In this document: in pieces, positions 8,536 through 17,345 of the stretch
Layout: every line of letters starts with the position of its first letter
How positions within the stretch are numbered: position 1 is the first letter of the stretch
Source of the DNA: Alphaproteobacteria bacterium
Lineage (GTDB): Bacteria > Pseudomonadota > Gammaproteobacteria > Burkholderiales > Burkholderiaceae_C
Direction: 5' to 3'
DNA: 64,000 nt
Assembly: GCA_030054175.1 (NCBI GenBank)
Contig: JASGCM010000005.1
Location: 1-64,000, forward strand
Notes under the pieces: model-generated
What the model was told of the DNA's origin: nothing
Databases searched by the model: none
Seen by the model: only the letters and a program-made list of their open reading frames with translations
Translations under genes and position numbers: made by a program

Positions 8536-8979
8536 ATGAACCGCAACGACGTCACCGAAAAAATCATCGGCACCAAAGTGTCCAAGGGCATGAAGTGGGA
8601 TGCCATTGCCAAGAAGGTGGGGGAGTCCAAAGAATGGACCCCCGCCCTGTGCATGGGGCAGATGACCGCCACGCCCGCACAAGCCAAGGCGCTGGGCAAG
8701 TTGTTTGGATTGACCGCCGAAGAACAAAAGTGGCTGCAAGTGGTTCCCTACAAAGGTTCCCTGCCCACGCCCGTGCCCACTGACCCGCTGATTTACCGTT
8801 GGTACGAAATCGTCAGCGTCTATGTCACCACCATCAAGGAACTGATTCACGAAGAGTTCGGCGACGGCATCATGAGCGCGATTGACTTCAGTATGGACAT
8901 TCAACGCGAGCCCGACCCCAAGGGCGACCGCGTGAATGTGGTCCTTTCGGGTCAATTCCTGCCCTACAAAACCTACTGA
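8536..8979 (+). CDS. cynS: Cyanate hydratase (cyanase)
   Basis: Cyanase converts cyanate and bicarbonate to ammonia and CO2. The 147-residue product is of normal length and clearly homologous to E. coli CynS throughout. The catalytic Arg and Glu are in IYRWYEI and the catalytic Ser is in GDGIMSAIDF; the C-terminus FLPYKTY fits the family end. A good ribosome-binding site (CGGAG) precedes the ATG. Upstream, only a fragment of an NtrB-type permease remains of the usual cyn transport genes. The gene itself looks intact, so detoxification of internally produced cyanate is still possible. Confidence 0.95.
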   Translation: MNRNDVTEKIIGTKVSKGMKWDAIAKKVGESKEWTPALCMGQMTATPAQAKALGKLFGLTAEEQKWLQVVPYKGSLPTPVPTDPLIYRWYEIVSVYVTTIKELIHEEFGDGIMSAIDFSMDIQREPDPKGDRVNVVLSGQFLPYKTY

Positions 8980-8991
8980 TCCATTCGTTGG

Positions 8992-9008
8992 CCCCCTTGA
9001 TTAGGGGG
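8992..9008 (+). terminator. Possible hairpin after cynS
   Basis: A CCCCC/GGGGG stem with a 7-nt loop lies 13 nt after the cynS stop and about 55 nt before the Rieske gene. There is no clear T-run, so its role as a terminator is uncertain. Confidence 0.3.
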
Positions 9009-9063
9009 TCGCCACTCCCTGGCCAGCCATGTAAACTGTGGTGCATCGCGCTTCGGAGGTGGC

Positions 9064-10443
9064 ATGAAAGCCGAACAAAACGAAATCATCACCCGGGTTG
9101 GTCCCGGCACCGCCTGCGGGAACTTGCTGCGGCAGTATTGGCAGCCCGTCGCCCTGGTCGATGAATTCGACCCCCGCATTGATCCGCGCATGGCGCAACG
9201 CCCACTCAAAGCCCTGCGCTTGTTGGACATGGATTTGGTCTTGTTCAAAGACGGGCAGGGCCGCTGGGGTTTGCTCGATCGCGATTGTCCGCACCGCAAC
9301 GCCGACTTGGCGTTTGCCCGCCACGAGGGCGACGGCATACGCTGCCCCTTTCATGGCTGGAAATTCGACACCCAAGGCACTTGCCTGGACACCCCCGGCG
9401 AGCCCTTGGGCAGTACCTTGTGTCAGCGCGTGCGCCAAGGGGCTTACCCCGTGATCGAACGCTCGGGGGTGCTTTTTGCCTGGTTGGGTCAGCCCGATCA
9501 GGCCCCGCCCATGCCCGAATTCGATTGCTTTCGTGCGCCCCAGACCCACACGTTCGCCTACAAGGGCATGTGGCAGTGCAATTGGTTGCAGGCCTTCGAA
9601 GTCGGCCTCGATCCGGTGCACACCTCGTTTTTGCACCGCTTTTTGAATGACGCGCCGCTGGAGGATATTGGTGACAACGCGGCCGGCAGGCAGTTTCGCA
9701 GCGCCAGCGCGGGCGACTTCGCCGGCGAGCGCTGGCCCATGACGCGCGTCATGCGCGAGTTCCATCGCCCCGACATCCGTTGCGAACCGCGTCCCTGGGG
9801 CATGCAAATCACCACTTTGCGCGCCATGACCGAGGCGCTCACCCATGTGCGCATCACCCACAGCATCTTCCCCCACACTTTCGTCATTCCGCTGTCCGAG
9901 ACTCTGACCATCACGCAGATGCACGTGCCCGTCGACGACACACACACCTACTGGTATTCGTTTTTCACCAGCTTTGACAAGCCCGTTGACAAAGAGGCCA
10001 TGCGCTTGCAGCGCGCTCAATTCATCCCTGGCCCCGACTACATCCCCAAGGCGGGACGGCACAACGATTGGGGCTTTGACGCCCAAGAGCAGCGCACCCA
10101 GACCTTTTTGGGCATGGGTGAGGAAGACATCAATGTGCACGACCAATGGGCGGTCGAGGGCATGGGTGCCATCCAGGACCGCACGCGCGAGCACCTGGGT
10201 ACCACTGACAAAGTCATCATGGCCAACCGACGCATGTTGCTGGCGGCCATCGAGGCCGTGGCCCAAGGCCAAAAACCGCCCGGCATGGCCGACCCGGCGC
10301 TGCATGCCCAGATGCTGGGGCCCGACACGGTCGATGGCATCGCGCCTGCCGGTTCTTGGAGCACTTGGTGGGTCGAACAAACCCAGGCCAAACGGCGTCT
10401 GGCCCCTTGGGCCGTGCGCGACCGCGCCGACGCCAAAGCATGA
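9064..10443 (+). CDS. Rieske non-heme iron oxygenase, terminal oxygenase component
   Basis: The 459-residue product is a single-chain ring-hydroxylating or demethylating oxygenase of the phthalate-oxygenase/LigX type. The Rieske [2Fe-2S] ligands are Cys75/His77 (CPHR) and Cys94/His97 (CPFHGWK). The mononuclear iron site is seen in LDPVHTSFLH (Asp183, His186, His191). It begins a three-gene set whose second gene overlaps its stop (ATGA) and whose third gene is a ferredoxin, the likely electron donor. No NAD(P)H reductase is present. The substrate is unknown; pairing with a gamma-glutamyl-ligase-like enzyme suggests an amine or its glutamyl amide. Confidence 0.9.
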   Translation: MKAEQNEIITRVGPGTACGNLLRQYWQPVALVDEFDPRIDPRMAQRPLKALRLLDMDLVLFKDGQGRWGLLDRDCPHRNADLAFARHEGDGIRCPFHGWKFDTQGTCLDTPGEPLGSTLCQRVRQGAYPVIERSGVLFAWLGQPDQAPPMPEFDCFRAPQTHTFAYKGMWQCNWLQAFEVGLDPVHTSFLHRFLNDAPLEDIGDNAAGRQFRSASAGDFAGERWPMTRVMREFHRPDIRCEPRPWGMQITTLRAMTEALTHVRITHSIFPHTFVIPLSETLTITQMHVPVDDTHTYWYSFFTSFDKPVDKEAMRLQRAQFIPGPDYIPKAGRHNDWGFDAQEQRTQTFLGMGEEDINVHDQWAVEGMGAIQDRTREHLGTTDKVIMANRRMLLAAIEAVAQGQKPPGMADPALHAQMLGPDTVDGIAPAGSWSTWWVEQTQAKRRLAPWAVRDRADAKA

Positions 10444-11918
10444 GCGATTTCGACGCCCTTTGCGGGCTGCGCAACCCCGGGCGCGAAGCGGCCCTGCAAG
10501 CCGCGGCCGAGCGCATCCGCCTGGGGCATTTTGATCAGGTGCGCATCATGTGGTGCGACTTGCATGGCCTGACGCGTGGCAAGGCCCTGATGCCCAGTGC
10601 TGCGCTGCGCGCGTTGCGCAGTGGCATCAGCATGGTCAGCACCTTGATGCTGAAAGACACTTCCGATCGCACCGCTTTCAAGGTCTTTGAGCCGGGCGGC
10701 ACCGCCTCGTTGCCAGGATTTGGGCAAGCCAACAACCTCATGCTCATGCCCGATCCGGCCAGCTTGTGCGAGTTGCCCTTTAGTCCAGGCAGTGCCTGGA
10801 TGCGTGCGCAGCCATTTTTCCAAGACGGTACCCCGGTCGATCTCGATCCAAGGCAGGTGTTGCAGCAGGCCTTGCAGCGCCTGGCCCAAGAAGGTTATGG
10901 ATTGCGCTGCGGTTTGGAGGTCGAATTTCACATCTACCGCATCACCGATGACTCGGCCCAGATGGACCCCGCGCGGGCCGAATGGCCAGGCGTGCCGCCC
11001 GAAGTGGCATTGATCCACCCAGGCTACAAGCTCTTGTCCGAAGACTGGTACGACATGGCCCAGCCCGCTCTGCAAATCGTGCAACAAACGGCACTGGGTT
11101 TGGGCTTGCCTTTGTCCTCGCTGGAACTCGAAATGGGCCCCTCGCAAGTCGAGGCAGTGTTTGACGCCACCGACGCGCTCAGCGCGGCCGACCACATGGT
11201 GCTGTTTCGCAATGCCGTGCGCATGGCCTTGCGCCGGGCGGGCTATCACGCCAGCTTTGTCTGCTTGCCACCTTTCGGCAACCTCATGTGCAGCGGTTGG
11301 CATTTGCACCAATCGCTGGTGCGCCTGTCCGATGGCCAAAACGCCATGCGCCGCGACGCGCCCGCGCCTGGCGCAGCGGTGCAAGACGCTTCTTTCTCGC
11401 TGTCGGACGTGGGCGAGCATTGGCTGGCCGGTTTGCTCGCGCATGCCCCGGGCATGACCGCTTTGTGCGTGCCTACCACCAATGGCTATGGGCGCTTCAG
11501 GCCCAATGCCTTGGCGCCGCAATCGGTGCTGTGGGGGCGTGACAACCGGGGGGCTTTGCTGCGCGTCATTGGGGGGGCGAGTGACCCCGGCACCCGCATA
11601 GAGAACCGCATGGGTGAACCGGCGGCCAACCCATACCTCTACCTGGCGGCGCAAATCCATGCGGGGCTCGATGGCATCGAACACGGTTGGCGCGCACCGC
11701 CGGGCACCGACGATCCCTATGCTCCGGCGGCCCAACGGTTGCCCACCAGTTTGGCGCAAGCCTTGCAGGCTTTGGCCGATGACTCGGCCATGGTGCAGGG
11801 TTTAGGGGCTGATTTTGTCGCCTACTTCAGTCGCATCAAAGCCGCCGAGGTGGCCCGTTTCGAGGCTGCGCAAGATCCCATCGAATTCCAACGCAGCGAG
11901 TATTTTTCGCGTTACTAA
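10440..11918 (+). CDS. Glutamine-synthetase-family ligase (putative gamma-glutamyl-amide synthetase)
   Basis: The 492-residue product has the GS fold. The metal/ATP site residues are in GLEVEFHIY (Glu160, Glu162) and LELEMGPSQVEAVF, the ATP-site histidines in GWHLHQS (His288, His290), and the conserved arginines in NGYGRFRPNALAP and GTRIENRMGEPAANPY. It is too divergent for a nitrogen-assimilation GlnA. Relatives such as those in aniline and isopropylamine catabolism attach glutamate to an amine. It overlaps the Rieske gene by 4 nt and is followed 15 nt later by a ferredoxin, so the three are almost certainly one operon. The amine is unknown, and no glutaminase-type amidotransferase partner is seen. 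Confidence 0.85.
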   Translation: MSDFDALCGLRNPGREAALQAAAERIRLGHFDQVRIMWCDLHGLTRGKALMPSAALRALRSGISMVSTLMLKDTSDRTAFKVFEPGGTASLPGFGQANNLMLMPDPASLCELPFSPGSAWMRAQPFFQDGTPVDLDPRQVLQQALQRLAQEGYGLRCGLEVEFHIYRITDDSAQMDPARAEWPGVPPEVALIHPGYKLLSEDWYDMAQPALQIVQQTALGLGLPLSSLELEMGPSQVEAVFDATDALSAADHMVLFRNAVRMALRRAGYHASFVCLPPFGNLMCSGWHLHQSLVRLSDGQNAMRRDAPAPGAAVQDASFSLSDVGEHWLAGLLAHAPGMTALCVPTTNGYGRFRPNALAPQSVLWGRDNRGALLRVIGGASDPGTRIENRMGEPAANPYLYLAAQIHAGLDGIEHGWRAPPGTDDPYAPAAQRLPTSLAQALQALADDSAMVQGLGADFVAYFSRIKAAEVARFEAAQDPIEFQRSEYFSRY

Positions 11919-11933
11919 ATCAACAGCCGTTCC

Positions 11934-12269
11934 ATGCCCACATTGCACTTTGTCCGAACCGCGCCCGACGGCGCCACCACCACGGTTGATGTCGAATGCG
12001 CCAGTGGGCGCAGCGTCATGCAAGCCGCCATCGATGCCGATTTGCCAGACATTGCCGCCGATTGTGGCGGCACATTGACATGCGCCACTTGTCATGTCTT
12101 TGTCGACCCTGCTTGGGCTGAACGCTTGCCTGCGCCCGTTCCCGACGAGGACACCATGCTCGACTTCACCGCCGTCGCGCGTCAAGCCCAGAGCCGTTTG
12201 TGTTGCCAGCTGCGAGTCACCCCGGAGCTCGACGGCCTGGTGTTGCACCTGCCTGCCAGCCAATACTGA
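11934..12269 (+). CDS. [2Fe-2S] ferredoxin, adrenodoxin/putidaredoxin type
   Basis: This 111-residue protein has the vertebrate-type ferredoxin ligand pattern: Cys44 (DCGGTLTC), Cys50, Cys53 (CATCHVFV), and the fourth ligand in RLCCQL (Cys91, with Cys90 in place of the usual Ser). DEDTMLDF is typical of the group. It is the third gene of the Rieske/GS operon and is the probable electron donor to the oxygenase. No reductase gene is nearby, so reducing power must come from a reductase encoded elsewhere. Confidence 0.92.
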   Translation: MPTLHFVRTAPDGATTTVDVECASGRSVMQAAIDADLPDIAADCGGTLTCATCHVFVDPAWAERLPAPVPDEDTMLDFTAVARQAQSRLCCQLRVTPELDGLVLHLPASQY

Positions 12270-12378
12270 TTTTTTATATATAGACAGTCGCTCGTGTGTC
12301 CATGCGGGCTTTCATCCGATTGACTCTGATTCGGGTCACGGCTAGATTCCAAAGCCTTGTTGTTCAAAGGGGGTTGCC

Positions 12379-13359
12379 GTGAAACGTCGGATGAGTTTGA
12401 TTGGGGCTGCTTGTTTGTGTTTGGCTCCTTGGGGCATGGTTGCGGCGCAAAGCGCCAACTGGCCTGCCAAACCCATCACCCTGGTCGTGCCGTTCCCGCC
12501 TGGTGGTGTTACCGATTTGGTGGCGCGTGAATTGGCCAAGCACCTGACCGAAGGCCTGGGCCAAACGGTCGTGGTGGACAACCGCGCTGGCGCAGGGGGC
12601 AATATCGGCACTGCCGTGCTGGCCAAGTCCAACCCTGACGGCCACACCCTGGGGGTGATGACGGTCAGCGCCATGTCGATCGCACCGCACATCCACAAGT
12701 CGTTGAACTTCAACCCCGGTCGCGACTTCACGCCCATCACCAACTTGGTCAATACGCCCGGTGCCATTCTGGCCGGCGTCAAGACCTCTTACAACACCTT
12801 GCCCGAAATGATCGCGGCGGCCAAAGCGCAACCCAACAAGATCACCTACGCCAGTGTGGGGCAGGGTTCATTGCCACACCTGATCGCCGAGAAGCTGGCG
12901 TCGGATGCGGGCATCAAGATGACGCACGTGCCATATAAAGGCGCCGCGCCAGCCATGCAAGATCTGTTGGCCAACGTGGTCGATCTGTCTTTTGAGAGTT
13001 CACTCACCAACACCGTCACCAATTTTCAGGCGGCTAAGCTGAAAGTTCTGGCCACCACTGGATCGGTGCGTGTGCCGATTTTGGCCAACGTGCCCACCGT
13101 CGCCGAATCGGGCTACCCCGGCTTCGTCGCCCAAGGTTGGTTTGGTTTCTTTGGACCGGCGGGTCTGCCAGCGCCCATCGTCAAACGCCTCAACGAGCTG
13201 GCCACCCAAATGCTGCGCGACAAGGCCGTGATCGAGCGTTTTGAGAAACTGGGCATCCAGCCCGACCCCTCAGGCCCCGAGCAATTCGCTCGCTTCTTGC
13301 AAGAGCAAGACCGCATCTGGGCCGCCACTGCCAGGGGCCTGAACCTGCAACTGGATTGA
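12379..13359 (+). CDS. Bug-family (TctC) periplasmic solute receptor
   Basis: This intact 326-residue receptor has a signal peptide ending MVAAQ and the Bug motifs WPAKPITLVVPFPPGG, GGNIGTAVLAKS, DGHTLGV, HVPYKGAAPAMQDLL and GFFGPAGLPAPIV. It stands 110 nt after the ferredoxin gene on the same strand and may capture the substrate of the Rieske/GS system. There are no tctA or tctB genes beside it, as is common for orphan Bug receptors in Burkholderiales. The ligand is unknown. Confidence 0.9.
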   Translation: MKRRMSLIGAACLCLAPWGMVAAQSANWPAKPITLVVPFPPGGVTDLVARELAKHLTEGLGQTVVVDNRAGAGGNIGTAVLAKSNPDGHTLGVMTVSAMSIAPHIHKSLNFNPGRDFTPITNLVNTPGAILAGVKTSYNTLPEMIAAAKAQPNKITYASVGQGSLPHLIAEKLASDAGIKMTHVPYKGAAPAMQDLLANVVDLSFESSLTNTVTNFQAAKLKVLATTGSVRVPILANVPTVAESGYPGFVAQGWFGFFGPAGLPAPIVKRLNELATQMLRDKAVIERFEKLGIQPDPSGPEQFARFLQEQDRIWAATARGLNLQLD

Positions 13360-13404
13360 ACGCGGGGGCTTGGGCGACGCCATCTCGGAGTTGATCAAGC
13401 CGGA

Positions 13405-14694
13405 TCAATCGGGCCGATTCAACTCTTCAAACTTGGTTGCCATGGTGGGGTTGCCCCGAGTCAGTTTTTTGATGCTGACATCCTGAGCCTTGTCGTTGGC
13501 CAAGCGCAAATTGCGGTCTGCCCCCACCAAGGCGTCGCGGGTCTTTTGTAAGTGCTTGATCGACTTGTCGATCTCATCGATTGCATCTTGAAAGTGCTTG
13601 TTGGTCAGTTCGTAATTGCGCGCGAAGGCCGATTTGAACGACTCCAGCCGATCTTCAAAGTTCGTGATGTCGATGTTTTGCGCTTTCACCAGGGCCAACT
13701 CGGTTTTGTACTCAACCGCATTGAACGCCGCGTTGCGCAGCAGGGTGATCATGGGGATGAAGAATTGCGGCCGAATCACGTACATCTTGGGGTAACGGTG
13801 ACTGACGTCAACGATACCCGTGTTGTAGAGCTCGTTGTCGGGCTCCAGCAATGACACCAGCACCGCGTACTCGCAGCCTTTCTCGGTCCGGTCTTTGTCC
13901 AGTTCCTTGAAGAAGTCTTCGTTCTTCTTTTTGGTCGCAGTGCTGTCGTTTTCGTTCTTCATCTCGAACATGATCGAGACGATTTCGGTCTTGCCATCGG
14001 CCAGATCGCGGAAGATGTAGTCCCCCTTGCTGCCGCTGCTGGCGTCGTTGTCTTTCTCAAAAAAGGCTTTCGGGAATGCGGTGGCGCGCAACCGGTCAAA
14101 CTCGGTTTGGCAGTGTTGCTCCAGGGTCTCGCCGACCATTTTGGTAGACAATCGCACCTTCATGTCGCGCAAGCGCTCTATGGCCTCGTCGCGGTCCTTG
14201 ATCTGGGTTTCGTACTTGTCGCGCAGCGACTGCTCGGCCAGCTTTTTTTGCAGCTCATTGGCCGCGAGCTGGGCTTTGAGTGCATCGCGCTCCTTCTCGA
14301 CCGAACCCAGCGCTTGCGTCACCGCCAGTTGCTTTTCCAATTCGCTGGATTGAAGTTTCGCCTTGAGCGCATCGCGCTCCTTCTCGATCGACCCCATAGC
14401 CTGGGTGATGGCCAGCTGTAACTCGCTTTGGCTGGCTTGCAGTTTCGATTGCAAGGCGGCGATTTCGGCGTCTTTGCCCGCTGCGTTTTGCACCAAAGCC
14501 GCTTGCGCTTGCGCCTGAGCCAGCTTCACCGCATTTTCTTTATCGGTGTGCGCGGCGTGCAAACGTTCTTGCAATTGTTGTTGAAACTCTTTGTCACGCA
14601 CCTGTTTCAAAATGTCGGCATAGTCGGCCTCATCGACTTTGAAGGCTTTGGCGCAGTGTGGGCAGATGATGTCGTGCATGTGGGACCTGTGCAT
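13405..14694 (-). CDS. DUF2130 coiled-coil protein with nuclease-like domain
   Basis: The product is 429 residues from the ATG at 14694, or 424 from the ATG at 14679 (MHDIICPHC), which may be the true start. It begins with a CxxC zinc-ribbon-like motif, continues with a long coiled coil (about residues 30-175) containing two near-identical copies of a segment with [12 protein letters not shown] / [12 protein letters not shown], and then the DUF2130 domain. That domain contains GDYIFRD and FEMKNEND, an acidic-ExK arrangement resembling PD-(D/E)xK nucleases. The C-terminus is again helical. The function of DUF2130 proteins is not established as far as I know. It stands alone, convergent with the Bug gene. 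Confidence 0.8.
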   Translation of the reverse strand: MHRSHMHDIICPHCAKAFKVDEADYADILKQVRDKEFQQQLQERLHAAHTDKENAVKLAQAQAQAALVQNAAGKDAEIAALQSKLQASQSELQLAITQAMGSIEKERDALKAKLQSSELEKQLAVTQALGSVEKERDALKAQLAANELQKKLAEQSLRDKYETQIKDRDEAIERLRDMKVRLSTKMVGETLEQHCQTEFDRLRATAFPKAFFEKDNDASSGSKGDYIFRDLADGKTEIVSIMFEMKNENDSTATKKKNEDFFKELDKDRTEKGCEYAVLVSLLEPDNELYNTGIVDVSHRYPKMYVIRPQFFIPMITLLRNAAFNAVEYKTELALVKAQNIDITNFEDRLESFKSAFARNYELTNKHFQDAIDEIDKSIKHLQKTRDALVGADRNLRLANDKAQDVSIKKLTRGNPTMATKFEELNRPD

Positions 14695-14784
14695 TCAGAG
14701 CGATCATTATTGCCTGCAATTGTGTGCAGACACAGGCTCATGGGCTGAGCCTGAGGGCAGCAAACGCCAAAGTCATCTTCGGGA

Positions 14785-14873
14785 TCAAATAATTGGGGTC
14801 AGACCCCAATTATTGGGGTCTGACCCGATAATTGGGGTCTGACCCCAATTATTTGACCCCAATTATTTGACAG
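14785..14873. repeat. Tandem GGGGTC palindromes upstream of hpaH
   Basis: Three palindromes follow each other. The first and third are perfect (AATTGGGGTC-A/T-GACCCCAATT); the middle copy has one mismatch (GACCCG). Two further half-sites, TTTGACCCCAATTAT, lead to within 10 nt of the hpaH start. Such elements resemble the REP-like repeats found next to RAYT (Y1_Tnp) transposases. No transposase gene was found here. Confidence 0.85.
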
Positions 14874-14881
14874 GATCATCG

Positions 14882-15697
14882 ATGCTGAGCGAAGAACACA
14901 TCTGGCAATTGGCGCAAGAGCTCAACGAAGCCGAGAAGTGCCGGACCCAGGTCGAGCACTTCTCCAAGCGCTATGCGGACATGACCATCGAGGATGGTTA
15001 CCGCATCAACCGCGCCTGGATGCAACTTAAATATGCTGAGGGGCGAACCGCCATCGGCCACAAAATCGGATTGACCAGCCGCGCCATGCAAGTGTCCAGC
15101 CAGATCGATGAGCCCGACTACGGCACCTTGCTCGACGACATGCTCTACACCTGTAGCCCGGGGCTGGTGTTGGAGATTCCGCATGATCGATTCATTGCTC
15201 CGCGAGTCGAAGTCGAGTTGGCATTTGTCTTGAAAGCCGATTTGCGTGGCCCAGATGTGACGCTGCAGCAGGTGCTTGACGCCACCGATGTCGTGACCCC
15301 GGCCATCGAGATCATTGATGCGCGCATCGAGCAATTCGACCGCCACACCAAAGCCCCCCGCAAGGTGTACGACACCATCAGCGACAACGCCGCCAACGCT
15401 GGCATCGTCGTTGGGGCCAAGCGGGTGAACCCGCACCTCACCGACTTGCCTTGGTGCGGTGCTGTCCTTCGGCTCAATGGGGTCGTTGAAGAAACCGGAT
15501 TGGCTGCCGGCGTGCAAGGCCACCCAGCGATTGGCATCGCCTGGCTGGCCAACAAACTGGCCCCTTGGGGCGAACACCTGAGCGCCGGTGAGATCGTGCT
15601 GGCCGGGTCGTTCACCAAACCTGTTCCCGCACGCCGTGGTGATGTCTTTCAAGCCGACTACGGCCCGTTGGGACAAATCGAATTCCGACTGGTTTGA
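14882..15697 (+). CDS. hpaH: 2-oxo-hepta-3-ene-1,7-dioate hydratase
   Basis: HpaH hydrates 2-oxohept-3-enedioate in the homoprotocatechuate meta-cleavage pathway. The 271-residue product has the hydratase/decarboxylase-family motifs [33 protein letters not shown] and [10 protein letters not shown], and the end [13 protein letters not shown] 14882 (MLSEEH) was preferred over an upstream in-frame start that lies in the repeats. No other hpa/hpc genes flank it; instead both sides carry GGGGTC palindromes, and no clear ribosome-binding site survives because the repeats run almost up to the start. A related vinylpyruvate hydratase (MhpD/DmpE type) is the alternative. Confidence 0.85.
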   Translation: MLSEEHIWQLAQELNEAEKCRTQVEHFSKRYADMTIEDGYRINRAWMQLKYAEGRTAIGHKIGLTSRAMQVSSQIDEPDYGTLLDDMLYTCSPGLVLEIPHDRFIAPRVEVELAFVLKADLRGPDVTLQQVLDATDVVTPAIEIIDARIEQFDRHTKAPRKVYDTISDNAANAGIVVGAKRVNPHLTDLPWCGAVLRLNGVVEETGLAAGVQGHPAIGIAWLANKLAPWGEHLSAGEIVLAGSFTKPVPARRGDVFQADYGPLGQIEFRLV

Positions 15698-15698
15698 A

Positions 15699-15742
15699 GG
15701 AAATGGGGGATCGACCCCAATTTCTGACCCCAATTTCCTATA
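15699..15742. repeat. GGGGTC-type inverted repeat downstream of hpaH
   Basis: Directly after the hpaH stop, AGGAAATGGGG is followed by GACCCCAATTTC and a second GACCCCAATTTCCT, forming nested inverted repeats (GGAAAT...ATTTCC). The core matches the palindromes upstream of hpaH, so the gene is bracketed by related elements. Confidence 0.75.
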
Positions 15743-16220
15743 AATGCGTTCAGTCTCCCTGACTGAGCAGTCTCTCGGCCAAAGGGGGGCCTTTAAACAA
15801 GGCTGGGCACATGCCTTGGGTCAAATCGATTGTGCGTGGGTCGTGATTGACCATGACTCAGTTAATGAGCTGGGCACGCGAGCCTTGGCTGTTGACGAAT
15901 CGACTCACCATGGCCATCACGCCTAATCTCTCACCGCCCCAATTCAGCGCGAAGCTATGCTGAGCCCTTGCACCACAAGGTACTTGATGGCGGGTAGTCT
16001 GCGGATAAATTCGTTAGAACTCTCGCACTCAGTCAGGGTCATGAACTCGACGCGCTCTACTTGCGGCAAACTGCCCAGCCATGCACGGCCCCATGGCGGT
16101 TAAACCGACGCTGCGCATGGCACCAGCGGGAAGGTGCGGCAGCGTTCCTCGGACATGCACGCAAGTCTCCAGACAAACTTTATCAAGCCCCATGGCCACA
16201 TCTTGACATCCGAGGCCCTA
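15743..16220. other. Gene-poor stretch with possible relics
   Basis: I find no convincing complete gene. On the minus strand, a readable stretch without start (about 15957-16106, ending KYLVVQGLSIASR and a stop) and a short frame near 15750-15925 interrupted by TGA (RAQLIN-stop-VMVNHDPRT) look like relics of small genes. I do not recognise either. The GC content is slightly lower than in the neighbours. Confidence 0.4.
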
Positions 16221-16871
16221 TCACTCCGCTTTTTCAGTGCTGAACCACTGCTGGTGCAAGTCGGGGAAGTGGTGCTCGGGCTGTGCCTTGGGTCTGGGGA
16301 CTTTGGGCGGGTCTTGTGTGGGGGCTGCCAGCAATGTGTCCAGTGTGGGGTAGGCGTAGTCTGACAAGGCAAAGACCCTCCCTTGGCTTTCAGCCAGGGT
16401 GCTGACATGGGTTTGCCCCTGTTGGGTCAGCAGGTACCAGGGGGCCAGGTGTGTCAACCCCGTGCCGCGCACATACAAGCGCACGGCTTGGCCTTCGCAA
16501 GTGCCTTCCAGCAGGCTGATGCCCGCTGGGGCAGTCAGGGTGGTGACGCGCTGACAGTCCAAGGGTGTCCAACGGGCTTGTATCAGCAATTGGGTCACGC
16601 TGGGTCGTGTCGGCGGCAGGGTGAGACGGATTTGGGTGATGTCGCGCAGGAATTCGCCTGTGCTGCAGGGGTGCGGGGTCCAGGGCGGGCCCCACAGGTT
16701 GTATGCACCGATCGCGCCCGATGGTGTTCGGTACATGCAGATGTCTCCCAAGCAGTTGGGACAATAGGCGTTGTACTGGTCTGGCGCGTGTGGCCGTATG
16801 GGTTGCTGGGCCGTTCCAGGCTGCAGAAAGATGGGGGTGCTGTCAAAGCGTTTTGGCGGTTTATTGCGCAT
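16221..16871 (-). CDS. Hypothetical protein with CPNC...HPC zinc-site-like motif
   Basis: I do not recognise this 216-residue protein. ATG 16871 (MRNKPPKRF) was chosen because AGGAAA lies just upstream; an in-frame ATG at 16973 has no such site. Near residues 37-68, CPNC and a later HPC could bind a metal, with GAIGAYNLWGPPWTP between them. The rest has regular beta-like segments (GQAVRLYVRGTGL, VFALSDYAYPTL) and a proline-rich, charged C-terminus. No signal peptide or membrane segment is seen. It lies in an otherwise gene-poor region next to a WYL regulator and REP-like repeats, which suggests an accessory gene. Confidence 0.55.
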   Translation of the reverse strand: MRNKPPKRFDSTPIFLQPGTAQQPIRPHAPDQYNAYCPNCLGDICMYRTPSGAIGAYNLWGPPWTPHPCSTGEFLRDITQIRLTLPPTRPSVTQLLIQARWTPLDCQRVTTLTAPAGISLLEGTCEGQAVRLYVRGTGLTHLAPWYLLTQQGQTHVSTLAESQGRVFALSDYAYPTLDTLLAAPTQDPPKVPRPKAQPEHHFPDLHQQWFSTEKAE

Positions 16872-17345
16872 GGGGTTTCCTGTGAGTAGGTCTGTAAGGG
16901 ATGCTGGGCGTACCGCGATGCCCGCCATGCCATGGTATGGACTTCTGGGGTTTTTGCGATGTAAATAGTTCACAAGCGGGGAGCGCTAACTAAGGCAGTC
17001 TCAGGCCATGAGTTCGGGGACTTTAAGGCGAGGCAGGTTATGTCGTGTGCTGCCCCAATCGCACCAGCCAATGAGGTGAGATGTCTCGGGTCAAATTCTC
17101 TTCCTTATCGGCTGTAAGGCTCATGATCGGCCGACATCGATCCGGTGGTGCGGCAACTCAAGCCTCATGATGAGCGCCACCAGGTTGTCCAGTTTGGCAA
17201 GACGCCTGGGGCTTTGTCGACGGATATCCACCAGAACAAAGCGATGTTGCAAGCTGTTGCGCAACCAGCCGTGGGGCATGTGCCTCAAGTGATCGGCCAA
17301 TCGGTGACTCCCGCCCCAACGGGAAACCCCCAGGGAGAAATCTGC
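16872..17345. other. Gene-poor stretch upstream of WYL regulator
   Basis: No clear gene is present. On the minus strand an open stretch at about 17127-17320 without a good start reads RLADHLRHMPHGWLRN ... RIDVGRS and a stop; it has plausible composition but I recognise nothing. It may be the end of a degraded gene. Confidence 0.35.

Noticed and set aside
9001-10380. 459-codon open frame antisense to the Rieske gene
   Set aside because: The plus strand carries intact Rieske and iron-site motifs; the antisense frame has none.
10440-11918. Housekeeping glutamine synthetase glnA
   Set aside because: The active-site segments diverge from GlnA and the gene is coupled to a Rieske oxygenase and a ferredoxin.
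14785-14873. CRISPR array
   Set aside because: The repeats are palindromes placed back to back without unique spacers of constant size, and no cas genes are present.
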